Part shown: one piece after another, positions 26,264 through 34,755 of the stretch
Numbering within the stretch: position 1 is the stretch's first letter
Layout of the letters: the number at the start of each line of letters is the position of its first letter
Assembly (NCBI RefSeq): GCF_016745425.1
Contig: NZ_JAERVK010000003.1
Coordinates: 248,001-312,000 of the forward strand
Length of the DNA: 64,000 bases
Direction of reading: 5' to 3'
From: Candidatus Methylomicrobium oryzae
GTDB lineage: Bacteria > Pseudomonadota > Gammaproteobacteria > Methylococcales > Methylomonadaceae
Made by a program: the position numbers and the translations under genes
The notes under the pieces: generated by a model
What the model saw: only the letters and a program-made list of their open reading frames with translations
Databases searched by the model: none
Told to the model about the DNA's origin: nothing

Positions 26264-27580
26264 TCAGTCGATCTTTTTATTCAGTATCTTGGAGTTCCGC
26301 TGCGGATTATAAAGGCTCTTCAGCGAATCCGGCAGGCTTGTCAGGTCCGACTGGCTGAATCCGCGCTCGATGAACCAGTGCATCGTTTGCGTCGACAAGG
26401 CGTAGATCTTTTTCAGGCCTGACTGCCTGGCTTTGGCATAGGCATGATCCAGCAGCCGGCTGCCTCGCGAACCGCCCCGGTAGTCCGGGTGGACCGCGAG
26501 GCAGGCGATCACGCCGCTTCGGCTCGGTTCATCGTGATGCAGCGCGGTGCAGCCGATGACCAGCCCGTCGCGTTCGACGACGATATAATCGGCGATTTCC
26601 ATTTCGATTTTTTCGCGCGAACGTTTGGCCAGGATGCCCTGCTGTTCGAGCGGCTTGATCAGTTCCAGAATGCCGCCGATGTCGTTCAGCGTCGCGGGCC
26701 GCAATTCTTCGAATGGGGTCGCGCTGATCAGCGTGCCGACGCCGTTGCGGGTAAACAGTTCGAGCAGTAGGGCGCCGTCGGTTCTCCGATCAACCAGATG
26801 GACGCGGCCGACGCCCGCGTTCGAACACTGGATCGCGGCTTTCAGCGGCAGGGAGACAATATTCGGCAGGTCCGGATGCCGATCGAGGAAATCGCCCGCT
26901 TCGGCGGTGGTCATTTGGAGGATCTGTTGGCCGCTGCGGGGATCGCAGAAACTCTGCTCGGTCAGCAGGATCAGCTTTTCGGCTCTCAAGGCGATTGCGA
27001 CCTGGGTGGCGACCTGCTCGGCGGACAGGTTGAACACCTCGCCGCTCGGCGAATAACCGATCGGCGAGATCAGCACGACCGCATCCTGGTCGAGCTGCCG
27101 TTCGATCGCCGAGCCGTCGATCCGCCGGACTTCGCCGGTGTGGCCGTAATCGACGCCGCCGATTACGCCGATCGGCTTGGCGGTTACGAAATTGCCCGAG
27201 GCGACCCGGAGACCGTAGCCTGCCATCGGCGTGTTCGCGAGGCCTAAGGACAACAGCGCCTCGACCTCGACCCGCGCCGTGCCGGCCGCTTCCTTCACGC
27301 ATTGCAGCGCCAGTTCGCTGGTAATCCGGAGATTGTTATGAAACAGGGCAGGGGCGTCCAGCTTTTTCAGACGCTCGTCGATCTGCGGACGAATCCCGTG
27401 CACCAGCACCAGGCGAATGCCGAGGCTCTTCAGCAGCGCGAAATCGTGGACCAGATGGTCGAAATCGGGGTCGAGCAGGGCCTCGCCGCCGAAATTGATT
27501 ACAAAGGTTTTGTTCCGGTGCGAGTGGATATAGGGCGAGGAATCTCTGAACCAGTTAACGAAGGATTGGGCGGGTAGCAT
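26264..27580 (-). CDS. argA: N-acetylglutamate synthase ArgA (amino-acid N-acetyltransferase)
   Basis: First step of arginine synthesis: acetyl-CoA + L-glutamate to N-acetylglutamate. The classical two-domain ArgA (438 aa) has an N-terminal amino-acid-kinase-like domain (about 1-290; FVINFGGEAL, LVLVHGIRPQID, arginine-binding allosteric domain) and a C-terminal GNAT acetyltransferase domain (about 295-438; ACLAVHPDYRGGSRGSRLLDHA, the acetyl-CoA loop). Feedback inhibition by arginine is expected from the family. argF and argD lie 3-5 kb away on the same strand, separated by ilvD. Upstream DNA (27581-27865) holds a hairpin repeat and an ilvD remnant instead of an obvious promoter. Confidence 0.95.
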   Translation of the reverse strand: MLPAQSFVNWFRDSSPYIHSHRNKTFVINFGGEALLDPDFDHLVHDFALLKSLGIRLVLVHGIRPQIDERLKKLDAPALFHNNLRITSELALQCVKEAAGTARVEVEALLSLGLANTPMAGYGLRVASGNFVTAKPIGVIGGVDYGHTGEVRRIDGSAIERQLDQDAVVLISPIGYSPSGEVFNLSAEQVATQVAIALRAEKLILLTEQSFCDPRSGQQILQMTTAEAGDFLDRHPDLPNIVSLPLKAAIQCSNAGVGRVHLVDRRTDGALLLELFTRNGVGTLISATPFEELRPATLNDIGGILELIKPLEQQGILAKRSREKIEMEIADYIVVERDGLVIGCTALHHDEPSRSGVIACLAVHPDYRGGSRGSRLLDHAYAKARQSGLKKIYALSTQTMHWFIERGFSQSDLTSLPDSLKSLYNPQRNSKILNKKID

Positions 27581-27614
27581 TAAAGGAAAGGATTGGGCAA
27601 AAATGTGATTTTTG

Positions 27615-27691
27615 TAGGTTGGGTTAGCGAAGCGTAACCCAACATTTACGGCTTCGATGTGTTGGGTTACGCTTCGCTAACCCAACCTACA
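27615..27691. repeat. perfect 31-bp inverted repeat (GTAGG...CCTAC hairpin)
   Basis: Bases 27615-27645 and 27661-27691 are exact reverse complements with a 15-base loop. Ends are GTAGGTTGGGTT and AACCCAACCTAC. It is the cleanest member of the dispersed hairpin family in this window and lies just upstream of argA. Transcribed, it would form a very stable hairpin. Confidence 0.8.
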
Positions 27692-27697
27692 TTCTAT

Positions 27698-27746
27698 CAA
27701 TCCAGATTGTCGGTAACTGCACCTTTCGAAGCGGAGCTGACCAGTG
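27698..27746 (-). pseudogene. remnant of an ilvD 3' end (49 bp)
   Basis: These 49 bases repeat 27866-27914, the last 16 codons and stop of ilvD, with three differences. All three are third-base synonymous changes (Gly GGC/GGT, Ala GCG/GCA, Val GTC/GTT), so both copies encode [15 protein letters not shown] and a stop. The 119 bases between copies include an imperfect hairpin of the GTAGG family. Confidence 0.75.
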
Positions 27747-27865
27747 CGTAGATTGGGCTGAGGTACGAAGCCCAACGGAACGAAGGCGATATCCTCGAAA
27801 TGTTGGGCAATGTAAAGCTATTGCCCGACCTACCTCTGCTGAAGGTACGCAATGCGTACTCTACT

Positions 27866-29563
27866 TCAATCCAGATTGTCGGTGACCGCGCCTTTCGAAG
27901 CGGAGCTGACCAGTTTCGCATACTTCGCCAATACGCCGCGGGTGTAACGCGGAGCCGGCTGTTTCCATTTTTCGAAACGGCGGGCGATTTCGTGTTCGTT
28001 CACATGCAGCGTCAACTGATTGTTTTCGGCGTCGATCGTGATCTCGTCGCCGTTCTGCACGATCGCCAGCGCGCCGCCGGTATAGGCTTCCGGGGTGATG
28101 TGGCCGACCACGAAGCCGTGCGTGCCGCCGGAGAAGCGTCCGTCGGTGATCAATGCCACATCCTTGCCGAGGCCTTTGCCCATCACCGCCGAAGTCGGGG
28201 ACAGCATTTCGCGCATGCCGGGGCCGCCTTTCGGGCCCTCGTAGCGGATTACGATCACATCGCCCTTGACGATGTCGCCGTTCAGGATAGCGTGCAGGGC
28301 CTGTTCCTCGGCGTCGAAGACTTTCGCCTTGCCGGTGAAGACCAGACCTTCCTTGCCGGTGATCTTGGCGACCGCGCCTTCGGCGGCCAGGTTGCCGTAC
28401 AGGACGACCAGGTGGCTGTCTTTTTTGATCGGCTGATCCAGGGGCTTGATCATGTCCTGATCTTCCGGATACGGCTTAACCTCGGCCAGATTTTCGGCCA
28501 GTGTTTTGCCGGTTACGGTCAGGCAGTCGCCGTGCAGCAGGCCGCGGTCGAGCAACTCTTTCATTAGCGGCTGGATGCCGCCGATTTCGATCAGTTCGGC
28601 CATCGAGTAGCGGCCGCTCGGTTTCAGGTCGGCGACCATCGGCACGTGCTTGCCGATGCGGGTAAAATCGTCCAGGGTGAGATCGACGCCGGCCGCGTTC
28701 GCCATCGCGAGCAGATGCAGCACCGCATTGGTCGAGCCGCCGAGCGCGATGACGACCGTGATCGCGTTTTCGAACGCTTCTTTGGTCATGATGTCGTGCG
28801 GCTTGATGCCTTTCTTCAACAATTCGAGCACTGCGGCGCCGGCGCGTTCGCAATCCAGGCGCTTGTCTTCGGAGACAGCCGCCTGCGCGGAACTGTTCGG
28901 CAGGCTCATGCCCAAGGCTTCGATCGCGGAAGCCATCGTGTTTGCGGTATACATGCCGCCGCAAGAACCGGCGCCCGGGATCGCTTTCGCTTCGATTGCG
29001 GCCAGTTCCGCATCGTCGATCTTGTCGTTCGCGCGCGCGCCGACCGCTTCGAACACCGACACGACGTCGAGCTTTTTGTCTTTGTGGCAGCCCGGCAGAA
29101 TCGTGCCGCCGTAAACGAAAATGGCCGGACGGTTCAGGCGCGACAGCGCAATCATGCAGCCGGGCATGTTCTTGTCGCAGCCGCCGATTGCGACGATGCC
29201 GTCGAAACCCTGGCAGCCGACAACGGTTTCGATCGAGTCGGCGATCACCTCGCGCGACACCAGCGAATATTTCATCCCTTCGGTGCCCATCGAGATGCCG
29301 TCCGAGATCGTGATCGTGTTGAAGATCACCGCTTTGCCGTTGGCCTGGTTGACGCCGCGCGCCGCATCGTCGGCCAGCTTGTTGATGTGCATGTTGCAGG
29401 GCGTGACCATGCTCCAGGTAGAAGCGATGCCGATCTGCGGTTTTTTGAAGTCTTCGTTCGTAAAGCCGACCGCGTGCAGCATCGCGCGGCTCGGCGCACG
29501 CTCCATGCCGTCGACGACCAGGGATGAAAAATGGCGGGTTTTATCGCTGCCGGAATTGGCCAT
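27866..29563 (-). CDS. ilvD: dihydroxy-acid dehydratase IlvD
   Basis: Dehydrates 2,3-dihydroxy-isovalerate and -methylvalerate in valine, leucine and isoleucine synthesis; an Fe-S enzyme of 565 aa. The conserved cluster-ligand segments [11 protein letters not shown] and [12 protein letters not shown] are present, as are PSRAML near the N-terminus and [11 protein letters not shown] near the C-terminus. The open frame continues upstream to 29662, but ATG at 29563 ([14 protein letters not shown]) is the family start and has a GGA ribosome-like element. A duplicate of its last 49 bases lies 120 bp downstream. Upstream, the SH3-domain gene ends 80 bp away on the same strand. Confidence 0.96.
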   Translation of the reverse strand: MANSGSDKTRHFSSLVVDGMERAPSRAMLHAVGFTNEDFKKPQIGIASTWSMVTPCNMHINKLADDAARGVNQANGKAVIFNTITISDGISMGTEGMKYSLVSREVIADSIETVVGCQGFDGIVAIGGCDKNMPGCMIALSRLNRPAIFVYGGTILPGCHKDKKLDVVSVFEAVGARANDKIDDAELAAIEAKAIPGAGSCGGMYTANTMASAIEALGMSLPNSSAQAAVSEDKRLDCERAGAAVLELLKKGIKPHDIMTKEAFENAITVVIALGGSTNAVLHLLAMANAAGVDLTLDDFTRIGKHVPMVADLKPSGRYSMAELIEIGGIQPLMKELLDRGLLHGDCLTVTGKTLAENLAEVKPYPEDQDMIKPLDQPIKKDSHLVVLYGNLAAEGAVAKITGKEGLVFTGKAKVFDAEEQALHAILNGDIVKGDVIVIRYEGPKGGPGMREMLSPTSAVMGKGLGKDVALITDGRFSGGTHGFVVGHITPEAYTGGALAIVQNGDEITIDAENNQLTLHVNEHEIARRFEKWKQPAPRYTRGVLAKYAKLVSSASKGAVTDNLD

Positions 29564-29643
29564 GTATCTGTTCCAGGATAAGTTGAAAAAGCAAAGAAAA
29601 AAGCGGGCGCCGTTCTTTAAAGTCCAAGCGCCGGTATTAACGG

Positions 29644-30321
29644 TTAATAAAAAGTATCCCAATTGCTCGACTTGCGCCGCCAGCTCAGTTTCGGCAGGAT
29701 GAAGCCCAGGAGCATCCCGATCGAGGCGACCATGCCGCCATAGAGAAACCAGTCCTGTTCCGAGCGGTCCTTCAGCGCCGCGTTTTCGCGCTCCAGCTGC
29801 TTGGCTTCCTTTTCGATCTGTACATAGCGTTCCTGGTAATTGTCGCGCTCGGTCTTGATCCGGATCGCGTCGGCCGACGTTCTTTTCAGCTCGCTGAGCT
29901 CATGGGTCAATTTATCGCGCTCTTTGGCCAGGGATTGTTCGAGCGTCGTGCCGGGCGTCAGGAACTGTTTCAGCTTGATCAGTTCGAGTTTCAGAGCCGC
30001 ATTTTCGGATTTCAATGCGGCACTTTCACGGGTTGCCGATTCCAGCTGCGTTCGGCTGGGCGGTTCTTTCATTGTGTTACGGGTCAGGATATAACCCTCG
30101 GTGCCGTCTTCCAGCCGGACGCGGGAATAGCCGCTTTTCCTGCTGACTTCCAGCACGGTCAGGGGGGTGCCGGTTTCAAGCGAACGCACCAGGGCGCCTT
30201 TGTTGCTTTCCTCGCTGCGCAAGGCGATGATATGGGTGTCGGTCACATAGACCGTCTTATTCGGCTCTGCCGCCTGGACGGCGCCGACGATCAGCAGGGA
30301 AGCAATGAATAGGCGTTTCAC
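29644..30321 (-). CDS. SH3-domain membrane protein (TIGR04211/YgiM family)
   Basis: Periplasmic SH3-domain protein with a C-terminal membrane anchor, 225 aa from a GTG at 30321. The signal peptide is about 1-18 ([16 protein letters not shown]), then a bacterial SH3 domain (about 20-85; [11 protein letters not shown]...GYILTRNT). A long coiled coil (about 90-190, rich in Glu/Lys/Leu heptads) and one TM helix near 200-218 ([19 protein letters not shown]) follow. An ATG at 30405 in the same frame would put 28 extra residues before the signal peptide and overlap argF by 44 bp, so I prefer the GTG. The function of YgiM-type proteins is not settled. Confidence 0.83.
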   Translation of the reverse strand: MKRLFIASLLIVGAVQAAEPNKTVYVTDTHIIALRSEESNKGALVRSLETGTPLTVLEVSRKSGYSRVRLEDGTEGYILTRNTMKEPPSRTQLESATRESAALKSENAALKLELIKLKQFLTPGTTLEQSLAKERDKLTHELSELKRTSADAIRIKTERDNYQERYVQIEKEAKQLERENAALKDRSEQDWFLYGGMVASIGMLLGFILPKLSWRRKSSNWDTFY

Positions 30322-30361
30322 GAATGGAATCTCTAGGGTCTGAGGAAATCCGATTTTAACG

Positions 30362-31264
30362 TTATTTACCCGGGATGAGAAATTCGAGCAGCGCTTTTTG
30401 GGCATGCAGGCGGTTTTCGGCTTCTTCGAAAACGACGCTCTGCGGCCCGTCGATTACCTCGGCGGCAACTTCCTCCCCACGGTGCGCGGGCAGACAGTGC
30501 ATGAACAGCGCATCGGGCTTGGCGGCGCGCATCACTTCAGCGGTGATCTGGTAATCCTTGAACGCCAGTTCGCGCAATTTCTGTTCCTCTTCCTGCCCCA
30601 TGCTGGCCCAGACGTCCGTGACCAGCAGGTCGGCATCTCTCGCCGCTTCGCTCGGAGCCGCAAAGAATTTTACGTGATCGCCTGCCGCTTCGACGATCGC
30701 CTGATTCGGACGATAGCCGTCCGGGCAGGCGATATGCAAATGAAAATCGAGCAGCATCGCGGCATGGATGTAGGAATGGCACATGTTGTTGCCGTCGCCG
30801 ATCCAGGCGACCGTCTTGCCCTTGATGTCGCCGCGTTTTTCGAAATAGGTCTGCATGTCGGCCAGCAGTTGGCAGGGATGCTGTTCATCGGTCAGGCCGT
30901 TGATTACCGGCACGCGGGAGTTCAGCGCGAACGTGGCCACCATCTCATGGCTATGGGTGCGCAGCATCACGCAATCGACCATGCTCGAGATCACTTTCGC
31001 GCTGTCTTCGATCGGTTCGCCGCGGCCCAACTGGGTATCCCTGGGCGAAAGAAACATCGAGCTGCCTCCGAACTGCGCCATGCCGGCTTCGAACGAGACG
31101 CGCGTGCGGGTCGAAGACTTTTCGAAAATCATCGCCAGTACCTTGCCTTTGAACGGATAATAATTCCGGTCGCGATGTTTTTTCAGTTCGATGGCCCGGC
31201 TGATCAGTTTCCGGAACTCGTAGCCGGTAATGTCGAGGAGGCTGATGAAATGTCTGACTTTCAT
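30362..31264 (-). CDS. argF: ornithine carbamoyltransferase ArgF
   Basis: Converts ornithine and carbamoyl phosphate to citrulline in arginine synthesis, 300 aa. The carbamoyl-phosphate loop is [12 protein letters not shown] (about 48-59). HPCQLLAD is present. The ornithine-binding loop region is WASMGQEEE, and [11 protein letters not shown] contains the catalytic Cys. The start overlaps the end of argD by 4 bp on the same strand, so argD-argF form one operon. Confidence 0.96.
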   Translation of the reverse strand: MKVRHFISLLDITGYEFRKLISRAIELKKHRDRNYYPFKGKVLAMIFEKSSTRTRVSFEAGMAQFGGSSMFLSPRDTQLGRGEPIEDSAKVISSMVDCVMLRTHSHEMVATFALNSRVPVINGLTDEQHPCQLLADMQTYFEKRGDIKGKTVAWIGDGNNMCHSYIHAAMLLDFHLHIACPDGYRPNQAIVEAAGDHVKFFAAPSEAARDADLLVTDVWASMGQEEEQKLRELAFKDYQITAEVMRAAKPDALFMHCLPAHRGEEVAAEVIDGPQSVVFEEAENRLHAQKALLEFLIPGK

Positions 31265-32454
31265 AGGGTTACATCTTGTGCTGTATAGTCTTTGACAAGA
31301 CCGGATAAAGTGGCGACGAGCAATTCGATTTGGGCCTCATCGAAGATCAACGGCGGCAGCAGGCGGATCGTTTTTTCATTCGTTACGTTGATCAGCAGGC
31401 CTCTTTCCAGGGCGGCGGAAACCAGATCGCCGCACGGGCGATCCAGCTCGATGCCGATCATCATGCCTTTGTGGCGAATGTCGACGACGCCCGGAATGCC
31501 GTCCAGGCTTTCGCTGAACGCTGCGTGGATCGCCCGGCCGTGGCGTTCCGCCTGGTCGGCCAGCTTTTCCTGTTCCAGCGTGTCGAGAACGGCCAAGGCC
31601 GCGCTGCAGGCGAGCAGATTGCCGCCGAAAGTCGAGCCGTGGTTGCCTGCGGTCAGGACCTCCGCCGCTTTGCCGTGCGCCAGGCAGGCGCCGATCGGCA
31701 CGCCGTTGCCGAGCGCTTTCGCAAGCGTGACTACATCGGGAAGTATCCCGTTGTGCTGGAAGGCGAGGAATTTGCCGGTGCGGCCGATGCCGGTCTGGAT
31801 CTCATCCAGCATCATCAACAGATGATGGCGGTCGCAAAGGGCGCGAACCCGGTTCAGATAGTCCGCCGACGGCACATTCACGCCGCCTTCGCCCTGCACC
31901 GGTTCGACCAGTACCGCGACCACGCCGCTGTGTTCGGCCAGCGCCCGTTCGATCGCGGGCACGTCGTTATAAGGGACGCGGATAAAGCCTTCGACCAGCG
32001 GTTCGAAGCCCTGCTGGACCTTCGGATTGCCGGTCGCGCTCAAGGTGGCCAGCGTGCGCCCGTGGAAACTTTTTTCCATTACGATGATCCGAGGAATATC
32101 GATGCCCAGGCTATGGCCGTATTTGCGCGCGATTTTGATCGCGGCTTCGTTCGCTTCCGCGCCGGAATTGCAGAAAAAGACATTGTCCATTCCGCTCAGT
32201 GCGGCAAGCTTGGCCGCGAGGTTTTCCTGAACGGCGATTTGATAGACGTTCGATGTGTGCAGCAGGGTTTCGCTCTGTTTACAGATCGCGCGATGAACGG
32301 CCGGGTGCGCATGCCCCAAGCTGCAAACCGCGATGCCGGACAAGGCGTCCAGATAGCGCTTGCCGTCGGTATCCCATAACCACGCGCCGGACCCGCGCAC
32401 GAAGGTCACCGGCAGGCGCCCGTAAGTCGGCATGATGTGACTGTTCATTTTCAT
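31261..32454 (-). CDS. argD: acetylornithine aminotransferase ArgD
   Basis: PLP enzyme that makes N-acetylornithine from N-acetylglutamate semialdehyde; it may also serve lysine synthesis. The product has 397 aa. Class III aminotransferase motifs are [48 protein letters not shown] and the PLP-lysine segment [14 protein letters not shown]. Start ATG at 32454, or the ATG two codons later ([11 protein letters not shown]); both are compatible with the family. First gene of the argD-argF operon, divergent from grxD. Confidence 0.95.
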   Translation of the reverse strand: MKMNSHIMPTYGRLPVTFVRGSGAWLWDTDGKRYLDALSGIAVCSLGHAHPAVHRAICKQSETLLHTSNVYQIAVQENLAAKLAALSGMDNVFFCNSGAEANEAAIKIARKYGHSLGIDIPRIIVMEKSFHGRTLATLSATGNPKVQQGFEPLVEGFIRVPYNDVPAIERALAEHSGVVAVLVEPVQGEGGVNVPSADYLNRVRALCDRHHLLMMLDEIQTGIGRTGKFLAFQHNGILPDVVTLAKALGNGVPIGACLAHGKAAEVLTAGNHGSTFGGNLLACSAALAVLDTLEQEKLADQAERHGRAIHAAFSESLDGIPGVVDIRHKGMMIGIELDRPCGDLVSAALERGLLINVTNEKTIRLLPPLIFDEAQIELLVATLSGLVKDYTAQDVTL

Positions 32455-32621
32455 TGACCTGTAAATGAAAAAACCGGCAGTAAACCCTAGCCGGCAGAAA
32501 AAAGGGCCGATTATAAATTTCTATTGTGTATCAGGCAAGTAGCGGCTTAAAGATTTGCTTTTTTAATGCGTTTAAACTTGCTAGAATCAGTTAATTTTCA
32601 TTATCGAGTGTTAAAAAAATC

Positions 32622-32945
32622 ATGAGTGTTATCGAAAGAATCCAATCCCAGCTGGAATCCAATCCTGTAGTTCTGTATATGAAAGGCTCTCCCGATTTTC
32701 CGCAGTGCGGATTTTCAGGGCAGGCGGTGCACATTCTGGATGCCTGCGGCGCAAAATACGCTTATGTCAATATCTTCGAAGATCCCGAATTGCGCGAAGC
32801 GTTGAAAAGCTACTCCAACTGGCCGACTTATCCGCAGCTTTACATTGCGGGCGAACTGGTCGGCGGCTGCGACATCATGACCGATCTCTACCAGAAAGGC
32901 GAACTGGCTAAAATGTTGAGCGCGGTCAATTCGGTCGCCGAATAA
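32622..32945 (+). CDS. grxD: monothiol glutaredoxin Grx4/GrxD
   Basis: CGFS-type monothiol glutaredoxin of 107 aa that carries and transfers [2Fe-2S] clusters rather than acting mainly as a reductase. The active site PQCGFSGQ (Cys 29) is present, as are WPTYPQLYI and the glutathione-binding end GGCDIMTDLYQKGEL. Length fits the family. It is divergent from argD. Fe-S enzymes nearby (IlvD, complex I) are potential clients, though this is only suggestive. Confidence 0.96.
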   Translation: MSVIERIQSQLESNPVVLYMKGSPDFPQCGFSGQAVHILDACGAKYAYVNIFEDPELREALKSYSNWPTYPQLYIAGELVGGCDIMTDLYQKGELAKMLSAVNSVAE

Positions 32946-33178
32946 CCCGCAACCCATTGTTTCTTTCCGAGCCTCGTCCCGCCGCGTCCGCGGAATCCGG
33001 GACGGTGCCGCCGTTTCTCTCTACGGCAATTGGGCCGGCCCATTCAAATCCGAAAGCGATAAGGCATCCGCAGCGACTGGATGCGTCCGTGATTTTGCCG
33101 CTGGTAATTCCGGTTAGACAGTATCAAAAATGCTTGTTAAGCTACAGCGCTTACACTTACACGACGGGGCGCAGGCGA

Positions 33179-34744
33179 ATGCAAGGGCAGACAACTTTAT
33201 GGCTGGGCGGTTTGACCGCGCTGTATCTGCTCTGGTTGACATTCTGGATTGTGTTGGGCGATCAGTCCTTCGGTCTGAACTTTTATAACTGGGATCAGGC
33301 TTCGGCAGCGATAGCGGCGGCGCTGGCCGCATTCCTAACTGCCCGTAAAACCGCGAGGCCTTACAGATTTTTTCTGATACTCCAGGGCCTGAGTCTGATC
33401 ATGATGAGTTTGTCCTGGATTACCTACGATCCGGAGGATACTCATCAGGCTTTCCATTTCAGCGGCGGTCTGCCATCCTATTCGAGCATCAGCTACGGTG
33501 GATTCGCCTTTTTTGGCGTGTGCGCGTGGAGTTATCTGGTGCTCGAACAATGGCGGAGCTATCCGCCGACGGCGCTGACCCAAGGCGTCTTTGCGCTGTT
33601 GTTCGCCGGCCTGTTTTTGATTCTGGCCAATTTCTACTATCCCCAATATTTGCCGTTGCTCGGCGAGGCGGCGGGCCGCCTGGATGCGGTGGTGTCGGGT
33701 TTCGAGTTCCTGATGCTGGTTTCCGGACTGATTTCGGTTCTGCTGAAACAATCGCCGTCCGTCAGTATGACGCTGGTGGCGACCGCCTTGCTGCTGGCGA
33801 GCGACCTGGCCTACAGCGATAACGATGTGCCGTACGGCATCGAGGCGGTCTGGATGTTCGGACAATTATTGATGTTGGCCGCCCTGACGCAGTTCTCCGG
33901 CCTGCCGCAGAAAACCGAGAGCGGCCAGGAGCCGGGCAAGGGTCGGTCCGGTCTTTCGGCGCTGCTGATCTTGCTGTCGCTGGGCGGGCTGCTGCTGGCG
34001 GTCGCGGTGGGGTTTTTGCCGATTCACCGGGTATGGAAGTCATTTTATGGAGTATTGTTCGTGGTTGGGCTGGTCGTAATCGAGGTCTGGCTGACCGACC
34101 GCTTCGATGAGACGGTCAAATACCTGAAATCCCATGCGAAACACCTCTTGCGAAACCGCCTGGTCGGAGTAGACTGGCGCGCGGCCGATACGCGCATCTA
34201 TACTGCGCTGCAATCGACCGGCCTCGGGGCTTATCTCGACTTTCTGGACGCCTCCGCGCGCCGGCTGAAGAAGGATGTGATTTTTTTGGGGCCGGAAAAA
34301 CTGTTTCCTGCGTCCGCAACGGATGATGCCGGTTCGAAAACAAGAGCGTGCTTCCTGGTGATGCCTTTCAGTTACGCCTGGTCGAACGACGTCCACAAGA
34401 TTCTGGCAGATGCCTGTAAAGCGCTGTCGGTGCAGGCGGTGCGCGGCGATGACGTGTTCACGCCCACCGATATCCTGGTCGATATCTGGAGGAGCCTCAA
34501 TACGGCCGATTTCGTGATCGCCGACATCACCGGCCGCAATCCGAACGTGCTCTATGAGCTCGGCATCGCGCACACGCTCGCCAAGCCTGTGCTGATCATC
34601 TCCCGGAACGCCGGCGACATTCCGATCGATTTGAGCACCCGGCGCGTGATCCTCTACGGCCAGAACGAAGAAAACTGGCATGCGGACCTGGAACTAAAAG
34701 TCACCCAGGCGATCTCCGAAATCATCCGCGTTTACGGTTTGTAA
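33179..34744 (+). CDS. polytopic membrane protein with C-terminal TIR/nucleoside-deoxyribosyltransferase-like domain
   Basis: 521 aa from ATG at 33179; a longer frame from a TTG at 32957 would add a non-conserved N-terminus before TM1 and is unlikely. About ten TM helices fill residues 5-310 (for example LWLGGLTALYLLWLTFWIVL, LSALLILLSLGGLLLAVAV). A linker leads to a soluble domain (about 391-521) that begins CFLVMPFSYAWSNDV. It contains TADFVIADITGRNPNVLYELG with Glu near 460, then IAHTLAKPVLIIS. This core is that of TIR-like NAD-cleaving and nucleoside-deoxyribosyltransferase-like domains, where the Glu is catalytic. I do not recognise the membrane part. It ends 11 bp before the SCO-peroxidase gene, so the two are probably one operon. 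Function unknown; a membrane-anchored nucleotide sensor or effector is a hypothesis. Confidence 0.75.
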   Translation: MQGQTTLWLGGLTALYLLWLTFWIVLGDQSFGLNFYNWDQASAAIAAALAAFLTARKTARPYRFFLILQGLSLIMMSLSWITYDPEDTHQAFHFSGGLPSYSSISYGGFAFFGVCAWSYLVLEQWRSYPPTALTQGVFALLFAGLFLILANFYYPQYLPLLGEAAGRLDAVVSGFEFLMLVSGLISVLLKQSPSVSMTLVATALLLASDLAYSDNDVPYGIEAVWMFGQLLMLAALTQFSGLPQKTESGQEPGKGRSGLSALLILLSLGGLLLAVAVGFLPIHRVWKSFYGVLFVVGLVVIEVWLTDRFDETVKYLKSHAKHLLRNRLVGVDWRAADTRIYTALQSTGLGAYLDFLDASARRLKKDVIFLGPEKLFPASATDDAGSKTRACFLVMPFSYAWSNDVHKILADACKALSVQAVRGDDVFTPTDILVDIWRSLNTADFVIADITGRNPNVLYELGIAHTLAKPVLIISRNAGDIPIDLSTRRVILYGQNEENWHADLELKVTQAISEIIRVYGL

Positions 34745-34755
34745 AAAGAACATCC

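Noticed and set aside
27697-27921. 74-codon frame ending in the ilvD C-terminus
   Set aside because: It simply joins the ilvD tail and its remnant through a hairpin repeat; no independent start signal.
32957-33178. N-terminal extension of the TIR-like membrane protein from a TTG
   Set aside because: Proline-rich and not membrane-like; ATG at 33179 comes directly before the first TM helix.
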